Shown piece after piece: positions 34,701-44,355 of a stretch of 64,000 nucleotides of DNA. A program made the position numbers and the translations under genes. Within the stretch, counting starts at the first letter, position 1; each line of letters starts with the position of its first letter. The notes below the pieces were generated by a model, which saw nothing but the letters and a program-made list of their open reading frames with translations, made no database searches and was not told the DNA's origin. The stretch lies in assembly GCF_013359595.1 (NCBI RefSeq), contig NZ_JABFMP010000005.1, positions 62,001 to 126,000 of the forward strand, read 5' to 3'. This stretch comes from Pseudomonas sp. C1C7 (GTDB taxonomy: Bacteria > Pseudomonadota > Gammaproteobacteria > Pseudomonadales > Pseudomonadaceae).

Positions 34701-34730
34701 CGTTTATGGTCGCGAAGTTTGCCATAAACG
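34701..34730. promoter_or_regulatory. 9-bp inverted repeat upstream of the KAS III-like gene
   Basis: CGTTTATGG (34701-34709) and CCATAAACG (34722-34730), perfect arms with a 12-base spacer, about 150 bases before the start codon. A direct repeat GGTCGCGAA overlaps it (34687 and 34708). There is no T-run, so it is a candidate operator for a dimeric regulator. Confidence 0.5.
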
Positions 34731-34768
34731 TTAGCTTTTGGCGCCTTTTGCGAGAGCGCCGATATCCC

Positions 34769-34858
34769 TGTGGGAGCGGGCTTGCCCGCGAAGGGGCCAT
34801 CAAATTCAACATCTATGTTGACTGACACACCGCTTTCGCGGGCAAGCCCGCTCCCACA
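34769..34858. repeat. Paired inverted REP-like element
   Basis: TGTGGGAGCGGGCTTGCCCG and exact mirror at the right end, around a centre with TCAACATCTATGTTGACTGA. It is in the roughly 326-base gap between hrpA and the KAS III-like gene; no gene is seen in that gap. Confidence 0.86.
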
Positions 34859-34880
34859 GGTTATTGCGTAAGCCTTGGGT

Positions 34881-37800
34881 CTATGGTTCGACCTGGCTCC
34901 ACTGCTTGCTCAAGCGCTTGTCGGAGATCGGCACCTTGGTCCCCAACTGCTGGGCAAACAGCGAGACCCGGTACTCCTCCAGCCACCAGCGGTACAGCTC
35001 CAGCTGCGGATCGCGCTTGCCTTCCTGGGCGTGTTTGCTGGCGCGGGCCTGGTATTGGGTCCAGAGATTGGCCAATTCGCCACTCCAGACCCGATCCTTC
35101 TGCAACTGGGCGCCGAGCTTTTCGAAACGCTGTTCGATGGCCTTGAGGTAACGCGGCAGCTCCTTGAGCCAGTGCATCGGCGTTTCCCGGACAAACCCCG
35201 GATACACTAGTTGGCTGAGTTGCAGCTTGATGTCGTTCAGGGCTACGGCTTGCGCCAGATCGATCTTGCCCTTGAAGCGCTTTTGCAGGCCGTGCCAGAG
35301 CTTGAGGATTTCCAGGGTCAGCTTCGCCACCCGCTCGGCGTGTTCGGTCCAGGCGCCGCGCTTGCGTTCGGCCAGCGATGCCAGCCCCGCGCCATCCCGA
35401 GGCAACGGGTCTTCGCCGTCGAGAATGCAGCTGTCGAGGCTGGCCAGCAGAATGTCCTCCACCAGCGCATCCACACGCCCCATGTCGCGGTACAGCAGGC
35501 CCAGTTCGGTCAGGCCCGGCAACTTGCCGCGCAGGAACTTCGCCGGCTCCGCCAGTTGCTGCAGCAGCAAACGCTGCAAGGCGCGGCGATGCTGGAACTC
35601 GGCCTCGGCCGGCGTCGAGAAACGCCCTTCCTTGACCGTGCCCGCCTCTTCCACCAGCGCCGGATAGACCGTCATCGACAGCCCGGCGATCTTCTGCTGG
35701 GTTTTCTGCGCCACCGCGGCAAACACCTTCGGCTCCACCGGCTGCTGGCTCTTCGCGGTCTGTGGCACCGCCAATGCCGCCTGGCTGGCTTCGGCGAAAC
35801 GTGCGGTCAGCTCGGCAAGGTCACGACCTTCGCCGAGGAACTTGCCCTGGCCGTCGACGATTTCCAGGTTCATGCGCAGATGGCTTTCCATCTGCTGCGC
35901 CGCTTCCACCCAGGCTTCATCGCTGACCCGCGCGCCGGTCATGCGCAACAGTTCGCGGCCCAGCGCCTGGGGCAGCGAGCCCTCGGCGAAGGTCATGCGC
36001 TGCAAGGCGGCCTTGACGAAGTCCGGCACCGGCACGAAGTTCTTGCGCAGGGCCTTGGGCAGGTTGCGCACCAGGGCAATGCACTTGGACTCGATCACCC
36101 CCGGCACCAGCCATTCCAGGCGCTCTGGCGGCAGCATCGGCAGCAATGGCGCCGGCACCCGCAGGGTCACGCCATCGCGCGGATGATTGGGCTCGAAGTG
36201 GTAGCTCAGGGCCAATTCCAGATCACCGATGTGCAGGGTATCCGGGTATTGCATGGCGGTGACTTCGCTGGCCTCGCGGGCCAGCACGTCTTCTTCGCGC
36301 ATGATCAGCAGTTGCGGGTTCTTCTGGCTGTTGACCCGATACCAGCTGTCGAAGGTCGCGGTCTGGTGGATCTCCGCCGGCAACCGCGCATCGTAGAAGG
36401 CGTACAGGGTTTCTTCGTCGGCGAGGATGTCACGCCGACGGGCCTTGGCTTCCAGCTCGTCGAGCTGTTCCAGCAACCGCGCATTGGCGGCCAGGCACTT
36501 GGCCTTGGACTGAATCTCGCCTCTCACCAGCCCCTCGCGGATGAACATCTCGCGGGACACCACAGGGTCCACCGGGCCGAAATGCACCGGGCGGCGACCG
36601 ACCACGATCAGCCCGAACAGCGTGATCTGTTCATAGGCCACCACCTGGCCGCGTTTCTTCTCCCAATGGGGTTCGAAGTGGTTTTTCTTGATCAGGTGCC
36701 CGGCCAGCGGCTCGATCCAGTCGGCGTCGATCTTGGCCACCATCCGCGCATAGAGCTTGGTGGTTTCCACCAGTTCGGCGGTCATCAGCCATTGCGGGCG
36801 CTTCTTGCCGATGCCCGACGACGGGTGAATCCAGAAGCGCCGCTGACGGGCGCCCAGGTAATCGCCGTCTTCGGTTTTCTGACCGATCTGGCTGAGCAGC
36901 CCCACCAGCACCGCCTTGTGCAGTTTCGGATAATCCGCAGGCTCTTTATTGAGGCTCAACTGCAGATCGCGACAGATCAGGCTCAACTGACGGTGGGAAT
37001 CACGCCACTCGCGCAGGCGCAGGTAATTGAGGAAGTTCTTGCGGCACCAGTTGCGCAACGGATTGGCGGTCAGCGCCTGGCGCTGCTCCTCGAAGCCGCG
37101 CCACAGATTGACCAGCGCGGCGAAGTCCGAGTCGGCGTCTTTCCACTGTGCGTGGGCCTGGTCCGCCGCCTGTTGACGCTCCGGCGGACGGTCGCGCGGG
37201 TCCTGGATCGACATGGCACTGGCGACGATCAGCACTTCCTGCAAGCTGCCGAGCTTGGCCGCTTCCAGCAGCATGCGGCCCATGCGCGGGTCCACCGGCA
37301 AGCGCGCAAGCTGTCGACCGAGCGGCGTCAGCTGGCTGTTGCGATCCACCGCCGAGAGCTCTTGCAGCAGGTTGAAACCGTCGCTGATGGCCTTGCCATC
37401 CGGCGGCTCGATAAACGGGAACGCGGTGATTTCGCCGAGGCGCAGGTGCAGCATCTGCAGGATCACCGCAGCGAGGTTGGTACGCAGGATTTCCGGATCG
37501 GTAAATTCCGGGCGCGCGAGGAAGTCTTCTTCGCTGTACAGCCGCACGCAAATGCCCGGTTCTACCCGTCCGCAACGGCCCTTGCGCTGGTTGGCGCTGG
37601 CCTGGGAAACCGCTTCGATGGGCAGGCGCTGGACCTTGGCGCGGTAGCTGTAGCGACTGATGCGCGCGGTGCCGCTGTCGATCACGTAGCGGATGCCCGG
37701 CACGGTCAGCGAGGTTTCCGCGACGTTGGTCGCCAGCACCACGCGACGCCCCGGATGCGACTGGAAAATCCGCTGCTGCTCGGCCGGCGACAGGCGCGCG

Positions 37801-38792
37801 TACAACGGCAGGATTTCGGTGTGTTTGAGTTGGGCCTTGCGCAGCATGTCTGCAGCGTCGCGGATTTCCCGCTCGCCGGGCAGGAACACCAGCACGTCGC
37901 CCGGACTGCGGCGCTCGCTGCGCTCATAGGCGGCGATTTCGTCGAGGGTGGCGAGAATCGCCTGATCGACGGTCAGGTCGTCCTCGACACGGTTGCCCTC
38001 TTCGTCCTGTTCCAGGGTCAGCGGGCGATACCAGGTTTCCACCGGGAACGTGCGGCCGGAAACTTCGACAATCGGCGCGTCATCGAAGTGCTTGGAGAAG
38101 CGCTCCAGGTCGATGGTCGCCGAGGTGATGATGACCTTCAGGTCCGGGCGGCGCGGCAGCAGGGTTTTCAGGTAACCGAGCAGGAAGTCGATGTTGAGGC
38201 TGCGTTCGTGGGCTTCGTCGACGATGATCGTGTCGTAGCGCTCAAGGAAACGGTCGTTCTGGGTTTCCGCCAGCAGGATGCCGTCGGTCATCAGCTTGAT
38301 CAGGGTATTGGCGTCGCTCTGATCCTCGAAGCGCACCTGATAGCCGACCAACGCGCCCAAGGGCGTGCCCAGTTCCTCGGCAACCCGGCTGGCGACGCTG
38401 CGCGCCGCGATTCGCCGCGGCTGGGTGTGACCGATCAGGCCCTGCTGGCCGCGACCGATTTCCAGGCAGATTTTCGGCAGCTGAGTGGTTTTACCCGAGC
38501 CGGTTTCGCCGGCGATGATCAGCACCTGGTGTTTTTCCAGGGCCTTCTTGATTTCGTCGCGCTTGGCGGCAATCGGCAGACTGTCGTCGTAACGAATCAC
38601 CGGCACGCTGGCGCGGCGCGCCAGCACCTGATCGCAGGACGCCTGCAGGCGCGTCACCCACTGGGCCAGCTTGGCCTCGTCGGGTTTCTTGCGCAGCTCA
38701 AGCAACTGCCGCCGCAGCCGGTGACGGTCGGCGAGCATGGCGTGATCGAGGTTTTTCAGCAGTTTGTCGATGGAGGGCGATTCGTCGGTCAT
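34881..38792 (-). CDS. hrpA: ATP-dependent RNA helicase HrpA
   Basis: A 1303-residue DEAH-box helicase, the full length of HrpA (E. coli 1300). Walker A is IIAGETGSGKTTQLPK near residue 90, the DEAH box is in VDEAHERS, motif III is SAT, and motif VI is QRKGRCGR. The HA2/OB-fold region follows and then the long DUF3418 C-terminal domain special to HrpA. It unwinds RNA or mRNA-ribosome complexes in the cytoplasm; in E. coli it has been linked to stalled ribosomes. I use the ATG at 38792, because the 24 extra residues of the longer frame come from repeat DNA. Confidence 0.97.
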   Translation of the reverse strand: MTDESPSIDKLLKNLDHAMLADRHRLRRQLLELRKKPDEAKLAQWVTRLQASCDQVLARRASVPVIRYDDSLPIAAKRDEIKKALEKHQVLIIAGETGSGKTTQLPKICLEIGRGQQGLIGHTQPRRIAARSVASRVAEELGTPLGALVGYQVRFEDQSDANTLIKLMTDGILLAETQNDRFLERYDTIIVDEAHERSLNIDFLLGYLKTLLPRRPDLKVIITSATIDLERFSKHFDDAPIVEVSGRTFPVETWYRPLTLEQDEEGNRVEDDLTVDQAILATLDEIAAYERSERRSPGDVLVFLPGEREIRDAADMLRKAQLKHTEILPLYARLSPAEQQRIFQSHPGRRVVLATNVAETSLTVPGIRYVIDSGTARISRYSYRAKVQRLPIEAVSQASANQRKGRCGRVEPGICVRLYSEEDFLARPEFTDPEILRTNLAAVILQMLHLRLGEITAFPFIEPPDGKAISDGFNLLQELSAVDRNSQLTPLGRQLARLPVDPRMGRMLLEAAKLGSLQEVLIVASAMSIQDPRDRPPERQQAADQAHAQWKDADSDFAALVNLWRGFEEQRQALTANPLRNWCRKNFLNYLRLREWRDSHRQLSLICRDLQLSLNKEPADYPKLHKAVLVGLLSQIGQKTEDGDYLGARQRRFWIHPSSGIGKKRPQWLMTAELVETTKLYARMVAKIDADWIEPLAGHLIKKNHFEPHWEKKRGQVVAYEQITLFGLIVVGRRPVHFGPVDPVVSREMFIREGLVRGEIQSKAKCLAANARLLEQLDELEAKARRRDILADEETLYAFYDARLPAEIHQTATFDSWYRVNSQKNPQLLIMREEDVLAREASEVTAMQYPDTLHIGDLELALSYHFEPNHPRDGVTLRVPAPLLPMLPPERLEWLVPGVIESKCIALVRNLPKALRKNFVPVPDFVKAALQRMTFAEGSLPQALGRELLRMTGARVSDEAWVEAAQQMESHLRMNLEIVDGQGKFLGEGRDLAELTARFAEASQAALAVPQTAKSQQPVEPKVFAAVAQKTQQKIAGLSMTVYPALVEEAGTVKEGRFSTPAEAEFQHRRALQRLLLQQLAEPAKFLRGKLPGLTELGLLYRDMGRVDALVEDILLASLDSCILDGEDPLPRDGAGLASLAERKRGAWTEHAERVAKLTLEILKLWHGLQKRFKGKIDLAQAVALNDIKLQLSQLVYPGFVRETPMHWLKELPRYLKAIEQRFEKLGAQLQKDRVWSGELANLWTQYQARASKHAQEGKRDPQLELYRWWLEEYRVSLFAQQLGTKVPISDKRLSKQWSQVEP

Positions 38793-38799
38793 AGAAGCA

Positions 38800-38883
38800 G
38801 CGGCAAGCTGTAAGCTAAAAGCTGCAAGGGTAACAGATGAGCAGCTAAAAGCCTCAAGCTCCAAGTCTCAAGCGGGCTTGCAG
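38800..38883. repeat. AGCTAAAAGC/CAAGCT-type repeat between aceK and hrpA
   Basis: Short imperfect repeats of CAAGCTGTAAGC, AGCTAAAAGC and CTCAAGC, like those at 5487-5590. The element fills almost the whole gap between the two minus-strand genes. Confidence 0.5.
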
Positions 38884-40602
38884 CTAGTCGCTTGCCGCTG
38901 CCTTTCTCCGATACGGAAACACATCGATCACCTTCCCCGCCCGAATCGCCTCCTGCAAACCCTTCCAGTAATCGGCGTTGTACAGCTCGCCATGCATGCG
39001 GTCGAACAGCTTGCGCTGCCCGGAATCGGCAAACAGAAACGGCGGAAACTCTTCGGGGAACACGTCCAGCGGCCCGATCGAATACCAGGGTTCGGATGCC
39101 ATTTCGTCTTCGGGAGTGCGCGGCGGCGGGATGTGGCGGAAGTTGGCTTCGGTGAGAAAGCAGATTTCGTCGTAATCGTAGAACACCACCCGGCCGTGAC
39201 GGGTGACGCCGAAGTTTTTCAGCAGCATATCGCCGGGAAAGATGTTCGCTGCCGCCAGTTGCTTGATCGCCAGGCCGTAATCATCCAGCGCTTCGCGGAC
39301 CTGCGCTTCGTTGGCGTTTTCCAGGTACAGGTTCAACGGCGTCATCCGCCGTTCGGTCCAGCAGTGGCGGATCAGCACCGTGTCGCCTTCCACCGACACC
39401 GTGGACGGCGCGACTTCCAGCAGTTCTTCCAGGCACGCCGGGTCGAATTTATCCAGCGGGAAACGGAAGTCGGCGAACTCCTGGGTATCGGCCATGCGCC
39501 CGACACGGTCGACGCTTTTCACCAGCCGGTACTTTTCGATCACCGTGGCGCGATCGACGTTTTTCGACGGCGAGAACCGGTCCTTGATGATTTTGAACAC
39601 GGTGTTGAACCCCGGCAGGGTGAACACGCTCATCACCATGCCGCGCACACCGGGGGCCATGATGAACTGGTCGTCGGTGTTGGCCAGGTGATTGATCAGC
39701 GCCCGGTAGAACTCCGACTTGCCGTGCTTGTAGAAACCGATCGAGGTGTACAGCTCGGCGATGTGCTTGCCCGGCAGGATGCGCTTGAGAAAACCGATGA
39801 ACTCCGCCGGCACCGGCACATCCACCATGAAGTACGAACGAGTGAAGGAGAAGATGATCGACACGTCGGCTTCGTCGGTGATCAGCGCATCGATCTGGAT
39901 GCCGCGACCTTCCAGGTGCAACAGCGGAATCGCCAGCGGCCACTGCTCGTCGGCGGTGTAGATGCGCCCCACCAGGTAGGCGCCCTTGTTGCGGTACAGC
40001 ACCGAGGAAAACAGCTCGACGCTCAGCTCCGGATCCTTGCACACCCAGTCCGGCAGGTTCTCGCGCAGTTGCGCCTCAAGACGGCGCAGGTCGCCGGGCA
40101 GATCGGCGTATTCCTCGCTGAAGCGATAATCGGCAAAGATGCTGGCGAGCATGCCCGACAGCTGCCCCTGGGGCTTGTAGGTACGGGTTTGCGCGGCGCG
40201 GGCCCGACGCAGGCTCGGCCGGGTGGTATGGATGAACATGCAGCCGTCGCTGATCAGGTCGTGGCTGAACAGACCGCAGAAAATCGAGTTGTACCAGGTC
40301 TCCGACAGCTCATCGTCGAAACGCAGGTCGATGAGCTTGATGTAGGCGCTTTTGACCAGCGGCCAGCAACTGACGTCCAGGGTATCGTCGTCGAACGCGA
40401 TGCGCAGTCGCCCGACCGTTTCGCCGACCTTCTCTTCATACAGGTTGATCCGCGCCGCCGAGGCCGATTGCGTCTCCTGCCACAGCGCCTGCTCGAACCG
40501 GGCCCGCGCACCGTCGGTGATGCGGCGAAAATGCTCGCGGTAATCGTCGAAGCCGTCGAGGATCAGACGGGCGATGTCGGCGGCTGGCCAATTCTGCGGC
40601 AT
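38884..40602 (-). CDS. aceK: Isocitrate dehydrogenase kinase/phosphatase
   Basis: A 572-residue AceK, the bifunctional enzyme that phosphorylates and dephosphorylates isocitrate dehydrogenase to steer flux into the glyoxylate shunt. The length matches (E. coli 578). Recognisable parts are the N-terminal regulatory half ([18 protein letters not shown]), the ATP site region ([18 protein letters not shown]), and the catalytic [21 protein letters not shown] with the DYDE metal site. It is not linked to aceA or aceB in this window, unlike in E. coli. Confidence 0.97.
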   Translation of the reverse strand: MPQNWPAADIARLILDGFDDYREHFRRITDGARARFEQALWQETQSASAARINLYEEKVGETVGRLRIAFDDDTLDVSCWPLVKSAYIKLIDLRFDDELSETWYNSIFCGLFSHDLISDGCMFIHTTRPSLRRARAAQTRTYKPQGQLSGMLASIFADYRFSEEYADLPGDLRRLEAQLRENLPDWVCKDPELSVELFSSVLYRNKGAYLVGRIYTADEQWPLAIPLLHLEGRGIQIDALITDEADVSIIFSFTRSYFMVDVPVPAEFIGFLKRILPGKHIAELYTSIGFYKHGKSEFYRALINHLANTDDQFIMAPGVRGMVMSVFTLPGFNTVFKIIKDRFSPSKNVDRATVIEKYRLVKSVDRVGRMADTQEFADFRFPLDKFDPACLEELLEVAPSTVSVEGDTVLIRHCWTERRMTPLNLYLENANEAQVREALDDYGLAIKQLAAANIFPGDMLLKNFGVTRHGRVVFYDYDEICFLTEANFRHIPPPRTPEDEMASEPWYSIGPLDVFPEEFPPFLFADSGQRKLFDRMHGELYNADYWKGLQEAIRAGKVIDVFPYRRKAAASD

Positions 40603-40759
40603 GGTGAGACCTCTGCGGGAATTCGAAAGCCTTGAGCTTAGCCAGTGAAGCGGGTGCAGGAGAAGTGTAATTTTCGGCCCGAATTAAATGCCTGATTTGC
40701 GGTTGCCATCGATCAGGCGCTCGGCAACACTCTCGTCCCGATCAAGCCAGGAGCGCACC

Positions 40760-41647
40760 GTGAACCCCATCGATCTTTTCCGATTACTGTCGCTGGCGGC
40801 CATCTGGGGTGCGAGTTTCCTGTTCATGCGCATCATCGCCCCGGAGATTGGCACGATCCCCACTGCGTTTTTCCGGGTGTCCATCGCGGCCGCCGGTTTG
40901 CTGGTGATCCTGGGGCTGATGCGGGTGCGATGGGATTTCAAGGGCAAGCTCAAAACCGTGATGCTGCTGGGGGTGATCAACTCCGGCCTGCCTGCGACGC
41001 TTTACTCGGTGGCCGCGCAGGTGCTGCCCGCCGGTTACTCGGCGATCTTCAACGCCACGACGCCTTTGATGGGGGTGCTCATTGGCGGTCTGTTCTTCCA
41101 TGAACGGCTCACCGTTGCCAGGCTCGGCGGGGTGTTCCTGGGGTTGCTGGGTGTCGGCGTCCTGACCCGCGCCGGTCCCGTGGCCTTTGATATGGAACTG
41201 CTGATGGGCGCCCTCGCCTGTCTGCTGGCGACCACCTGCTACGGCTTTGCCGGGTTCCTCGCGCGGCGCTGGCTGGATCAGGCCGGTGGACTCGACAGTC
41301 GCCTGTCGGCGCTGGGCAGCATGCTGGGAGCCACGTTGTTCCTGCTGCCGCTGTTCGGCTACAGCGCGATCAGTCAGCCTCCGTCGAGCTGGGGCGGCTG
41401 GAATGTCTGGCTGTCGCTTTTGGGGTTGGGCCTTGTGTGCACGGCCTTTGCCTACATCATTTACTTCCGCCTGCTCACTGCGATCGGGCCGGTGAAGTCA
41501 TCCACCGTGACCTTCGCGATCCCGCCGTTCGGGGTGTTGTGGGGGGCGATGTTTCTGGATGAGCCGCTGTCGATGGCGCATGTTTATGGCGGGGTGTTGA
41601 TTGCGGTGGCGTTGTGGTTGGTGTTGAAGCCCACGGCGACCCGGTAA
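40760..41647 (+). CDS. DMT family transporter (EamA)
   Basis: A 295-residue inner-membrane protein of the drug/metabolite transporter superfamily with two EamA repeats and about ten hydrophobic helices. It starts LFRLLSLAAIWGASFLFMRI, with repeat boundaries near LNTATTPLMGVLIGGLFF-like and PPFGVLWGAMFLDE. I chose the GTG at 40760, which has AGGAGC five bases upstream; the track-length frame adds 24 non-membrane residues. It is divergent from aceK. Members export amino acids or other metabolites; the substrate is unknown. Confidence 0.9.
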   Translation: MNPIDLFRLLSLAAIWGASFLFMRIIAPEIGTIPTAFFRVSIAAAGLLVILGLMRVRWDFKGKLKTVMLLGVINSGLPATLYSVAAQVLPAGYSAIFNATTPLMGVLIGGLFFHERLTVARLGGVFLGLLGVGVLTRAGPVAFDMELLMGALACLLATTCYGFAGFLARRWLDQAGGLDSRLSALGSMLGATLFLLPLFGYSAISQPPSSWGGWNVWLSLLGLGLVCTAFAYIIYFRLLTAIGPVKSSTVTFAIPPFGVLWGAMFLDEPLSMAHVYGGVLIAVALWLVLKPTATR

Positions 41648-41668
41648 TTTGCGGTGATGTTGATGACG

Positions 41669-41750
41669 CCTTCGCGGTCAAGCCTCGCTCCTACAGGATG
41701 GGTAAGAACGACCACCAACCCTGTAGGAGCGAGGCTTGCCCGCGAAGCGC
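41669..41750. repeat. Paired inverted REP-like element
   Basis: GCCTTCGCGGTCAAGCCTCG and mirror CGAGGCTTGCCCGCGAAGC around a roughly 25-base centre, between the convergent EamA and araD1 genes. Same GAGCGAGGCTTGCC family as 821 and 19660. Confidence 0.8.
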
Positions 41751-41768
41751 TTTACGCCGGTTAAAGCC

Positions 41769-42764
41769 TTACAGCGCACGCACCTCACCGATAGGCAACG
41801 GCTGCTCACTTTCACCAATGCCATTGACCAACGGCGCACCAAATTCCTCCAGACTGATCTGGAAACGGTCCCCCGGCTGGGTCTTCACCCCGTCGGCAAA
41901 CGACAGCGTGGCCGTACCGAAGTAATGCACGTGAACATCGCCGGGACGCAGGAACTGTGCGTACTTGAAGTGATGGAACTCCAGGTTCGCGAGGCTGTGG
42001 CACATGTTGTCCTCGCCGCTGAGAAATTCCTTTTCCCAGAGGGTCTGGCCATCACGCTTGATGCGGCTGGTGCCGACCAGGTGCCGAGGCAATTCGCCGA
42101 CCCGCAATTCCGGGCCATAGGAGCAACTGCGCAGTTTCGAATGGGCCAGGTACAGGTAGTTGCGCCGCTCCATGACGTGGTCGGAGAACTCGTTGCCCAG
42201 GGCATAACCCAGGCGATACGGCAGGCCGTCATGGCCAATGACATAGAGCCCGGTCAGCTCCGGCTCTTCACCCGCGTCCTCTGCAAACGGCGGCACCGGG
42301 AAGTCCGCGCCAGGACGCACGACGATGCTGCCGTCGCCCTTGTAGAACCACTCCGGTTGCGCACCGACCTGCCCGTCCGCCGGCTTGCCGCCTTCCAGGC
42401 CCCACTTGAACATGCGCATGGTATCGGTCATGCCGGCTTCGACCGCGCCGTCCTGCTGGTGCATCTTGTCCCGCGTCGAAGCGCTGCCCAGGTGGGTCAG
42501 GCCGGTGCCGCTGATCAGGCAGTGCGCTGGGTCTTCGTGGTCCAGCGGCGGCAGTACGCGGTGTTCATGCAGCAACTGCGCATAATCCAGGCTCGTTTCG
42601 CTGCCACGCAGAATGGTTTCTTCCGCCAGGCTGCGCCCGGCACGGATCGCCGCGAGTGCCAGTTCTCGGGTGCTGCGAGTGTCTTTCAACACCTGGACCT
42701 GTGAACCATCGACCACGCCCACCTGGCGATCGCCGTTACTGTTTTCAAATTGAATCAGGCGCAT
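41769..42764 (-). CDS. AraD1/GguC family protein (FAH superfamily)
   Basis: A 331-residue protein of the fumarylacetoacetate hydrolase superfamily, AraD1 subgroup, characterised by MRLIQFEN at the start, LISGTGLTHLGSASTRD near residue 90 and ALGNEFSDHVMERRNYLYLAHSKL near 190. Relatives act on 2-keto-3-deoxy sugar acids, as dehydratases or possibly hydrolases. It lies 52 bases downstream of the enolase-superfamily dehydratase, whose product would be such a keto-deoxy acid. Together they form the first unit of the sugar-acid island. The specific reaction is inferred, not proven. Confidence 0.85.
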   Translation of the reverse strand: MRLIQFENSNGDRQVGVVDGSQVQVLKDTRSTRELALAAIRAGRSLAEETILRGSETSLDYAQLLHEHRVLPPLDHEDPAHCLISGTGLTHLGSASTRDKMHQQDGAVEAGMTDTMRMFKWGLEGGKPADGQVGAQPEWFYKGDGSIVVRPGADFPVPPFAEDAGEEPELTGLYVIGHDGLPYRLGYALGNEFSDHVMERRNYLYLAHSKLRSCSYGPELRVGELPRHLVGTSRIKRDGQTLWEKEFLSGEDNMCHSLANLEFHHFKYAQFLRPGDVHVHYFGTATLSFADGVKTQPGDRFQISLEEFGAPLVNGIGESEQPLPIGEVRAL

Positions 42765-42816
42765 GTCGGCCTCCGCAAAGTCGTGGATGGCGCCGCCCGG
42801 GAGCGGCGCTTCAAGA

Positions 42817-43992
42817 TCACTCGATGATGTTGAATTCGCTCAGGAACTCATCGGAGATTTCCAGGCCCAGACCCGGCTTGTGATCGTCGAGCTGGATGTA
42901 CCCGTTGACCGGCTGCGGTTCGCCCTTGAACACGTAGTAGAAGAGCTCGTTGCCGACTTCGACGTCGAACACCGGGAAGAACTCGGCCATCGGTGAGGCG
43001 GTGGTGGACATGGTCAGGTGGTAGTTGTGCATCTGCCCGGCGTGAGGAATGACCGGCACCGACCAGGCTTCGGCCATGGCGTTGATCTTGCGCGCGGCGG
43101 TGATGCCGCCGACACGGTTGGTGTCGTACTGGATCACGTCGACGGCGCGGCGTTCCAGCAGGTCCTTGAAGCCGTAGGAGGTGAATTCGTGCTCGCCGCC
43201 GGAGATCGGCATGATCCCCATTTTCTTCAGCTCGATGTAACCCTCGATGTCATCGGCGATCACCGGTTCTTCCAGCCAGCGCGGTTCGAATTCCGCCAGT
43301 TTCGGCAACATGCGGCGGGCGTACTCCAGGGTCCAGCCCATGTAGCACTCGAGCATGATGTCCACATCGGGACCTGCCAGTTCACGCAAAGCGCGCACTT
43401 GTTCGATGTTGCGGCGCATGCCCGCCGGGCCGTCTTTCGGGCCGTAACCGAAGCGCATTTTCAGCGCGGTGAAACCCTGGTTCAGGTAGCCCTGGGCTTC
43501 TTCGAGGAACAGGTCGAGGTTGTCGTTGGCGTAGAGCTTGGAGGCGTAGGTCCAGATCTTTTCCTTGGTGCGCCCGCCCAGCAGCTTGAACACCGGCTTG
43601 TTGACCGCTTTGCCCATGATGTCCCAGATCGCGATGTCGATCGCCGAGATCGCGGCCATGCCGATGCCCTTGCGGCCCCAGGCGTGGCTCTGGCGGTACA
43701 TTTTCTGCCAGATGTATTCGTTGTCGAACGGATCTTCGCCGATGGCGATCGGTGCCAGGTAGGTGTCGATGATTTCCTTGGCCACACGCGGCGCCAGGGC
43801 GCAGTTACCGATGCCGACCAGGCCCGTGTCGGTTTCGACTTCCACCACCAGCCAGCCGTGGAAACGGAACGAGCCCATGGCGTCGCCGCGTTCGAACAGG
43901 ATGTCGCTGGCGTTGGTGCAGAAGTGCGCCTGAGGGGGAACGACTTTGCCTTTCCACTCGAATACGCGGGTACGGATCGCTTTGATTTTCAT
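42817..43992 (-). CDS. Enolase-superfamily sugar-acid dehydratase, L-rhamnonate dehydratase-like
   Basis: A 391-residue mandelate racemase/muconate lactonising-type enzyme most like L-rhamnonate dehydratase. Placed by alignment from memory: metal ligands Glu215 (LECYMGW), Glu241 or 242 (WLEEP) and Glu267 (GGEHE); base His317 (PHAGQ) with Asp290; and extra His23 and His45 that match the RhmD active site. The first metal ligand is Glu where RhmD has Asp. It should remove water from an aldonate to give a 2-keto-3-deoxy acid. Start at [10 protein letters not shown] (43992), because the longer ORF adds 41 unrelated residues. A shared 45-base promoter block lies at 44105-44149. Confidence 0.82.
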   Translation of the reverse strand: MKIKAIRTRVFEWKGKVVPPQAHFCTNASDILFERGDAMGSFRFHGWLVVEVETDTGLVGIGNCALAPRVAKEIIDTYLAPIAIGEDPFDNEYIWQKMYRQSHAWGRKGIGMAAISAIDIAIWDIMGKAVNKPVFKLLGGRTKEKIWTYASKLYANDNLDLFLEEAQGYLNQGFTALKMRFGYGPKDGPAGMRRNIEQVRALRELAGPDVDIMLECYMGWTLEYARRMLPKLAEFEPRWLEEPVIADDIEGYIELKKMGIMPISGGEHEFTSYGFKDLLERRAVDVIQYDTNRVGGITAARKINAMAEAWSVPVIPHAGQMHNYHLTMSTTASPMAEFFPVFDVEVGNELFYYVFKGEPQPVNGYIQLDDHKPGLGLEISDEFLSEFNIIE

Positions 43993-44104
43993 GAATACAG
44001 TTCCTTGCTGGCGCTTCTTGTAATTGTTGAGTCGTGTGCGCGGCCCGCCTGGTTGGCGGCTTCCGGCATTCGATGGAGCGACTTTAGCCAGCGCCCGGGG
44101 ACGG

Positions 44105-44149
44105 CGGATAATCACTTATGCGTATCCGGCGATAACCTGGGGTGATATC
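44105..44149 (-). promoter_or_regulatory. Shared regulatory block, copy A (dehydratase-araD1 unit)
   Basis: Read towards the gene it is ATATCACCCCAGGTTATCGCC followed by an ungapped stretch ending TGATTATCCG. It aligns base for base with copies B and C, the common core being ACYCSAGGYTATCGSC and TGAYTANNCG. The palindromic ATA-N11-TAT part fits a LysR T-N11-A box. The 3' end lies 112 bases before the dehydratase ATG. A second GGTTATC half-site is at 44174. Confidence 0.68.
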
Positions 44150-44237
44150 GAAAAGCGGTTATTGCCTGAATTGGGTTATCAGCTGCTTTGGCAAAAAAAA
44201 GTGGGAGGAATTGATGTTGGCCAGACCTGAAAAACAT

Positions 44238-44327
44238 TGTGGGAGCGGGCTTGCTCGCGAAGAGGTCGTGTCAGGCAACGAAGATGTCGACTGACAGACC
44301 GCATTCGCGAGCAAGCCCGCTCCCACA
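44238..44327. repeat. Paired inverted REP-like element
   Basis: TGTGGGAGCGGGCTTGCTCG and exact mirror CGAGCAAGCCCGCTCCCACA, closest to the copy at 30278. It separates the pdxA-like gene's end from the dehydratase promoter in the 43993-44355 gap; no gene is there. Confidence 0.86.
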
Positions 44328-44355
44328 AAGATTTATGGTGTTTGGGAGATTTGGG

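Noticed and set aside
33208..34858. Possible CRISPR array from repeated GCGGGCTTGC units
   Set aside because: The units are inverted pairs with unequal spacing and partly shared centres, typical of REP elements; no cas genes are near.
35211..38813. A 1200-codon open frame on the plus strand opposite hrpA
   Set aside because: It is the mirror of a clear HrpA coding sequence; its translation is rich in Gln, Arg, His and Ala with no domain, a known effect of GC-rich codon bias.
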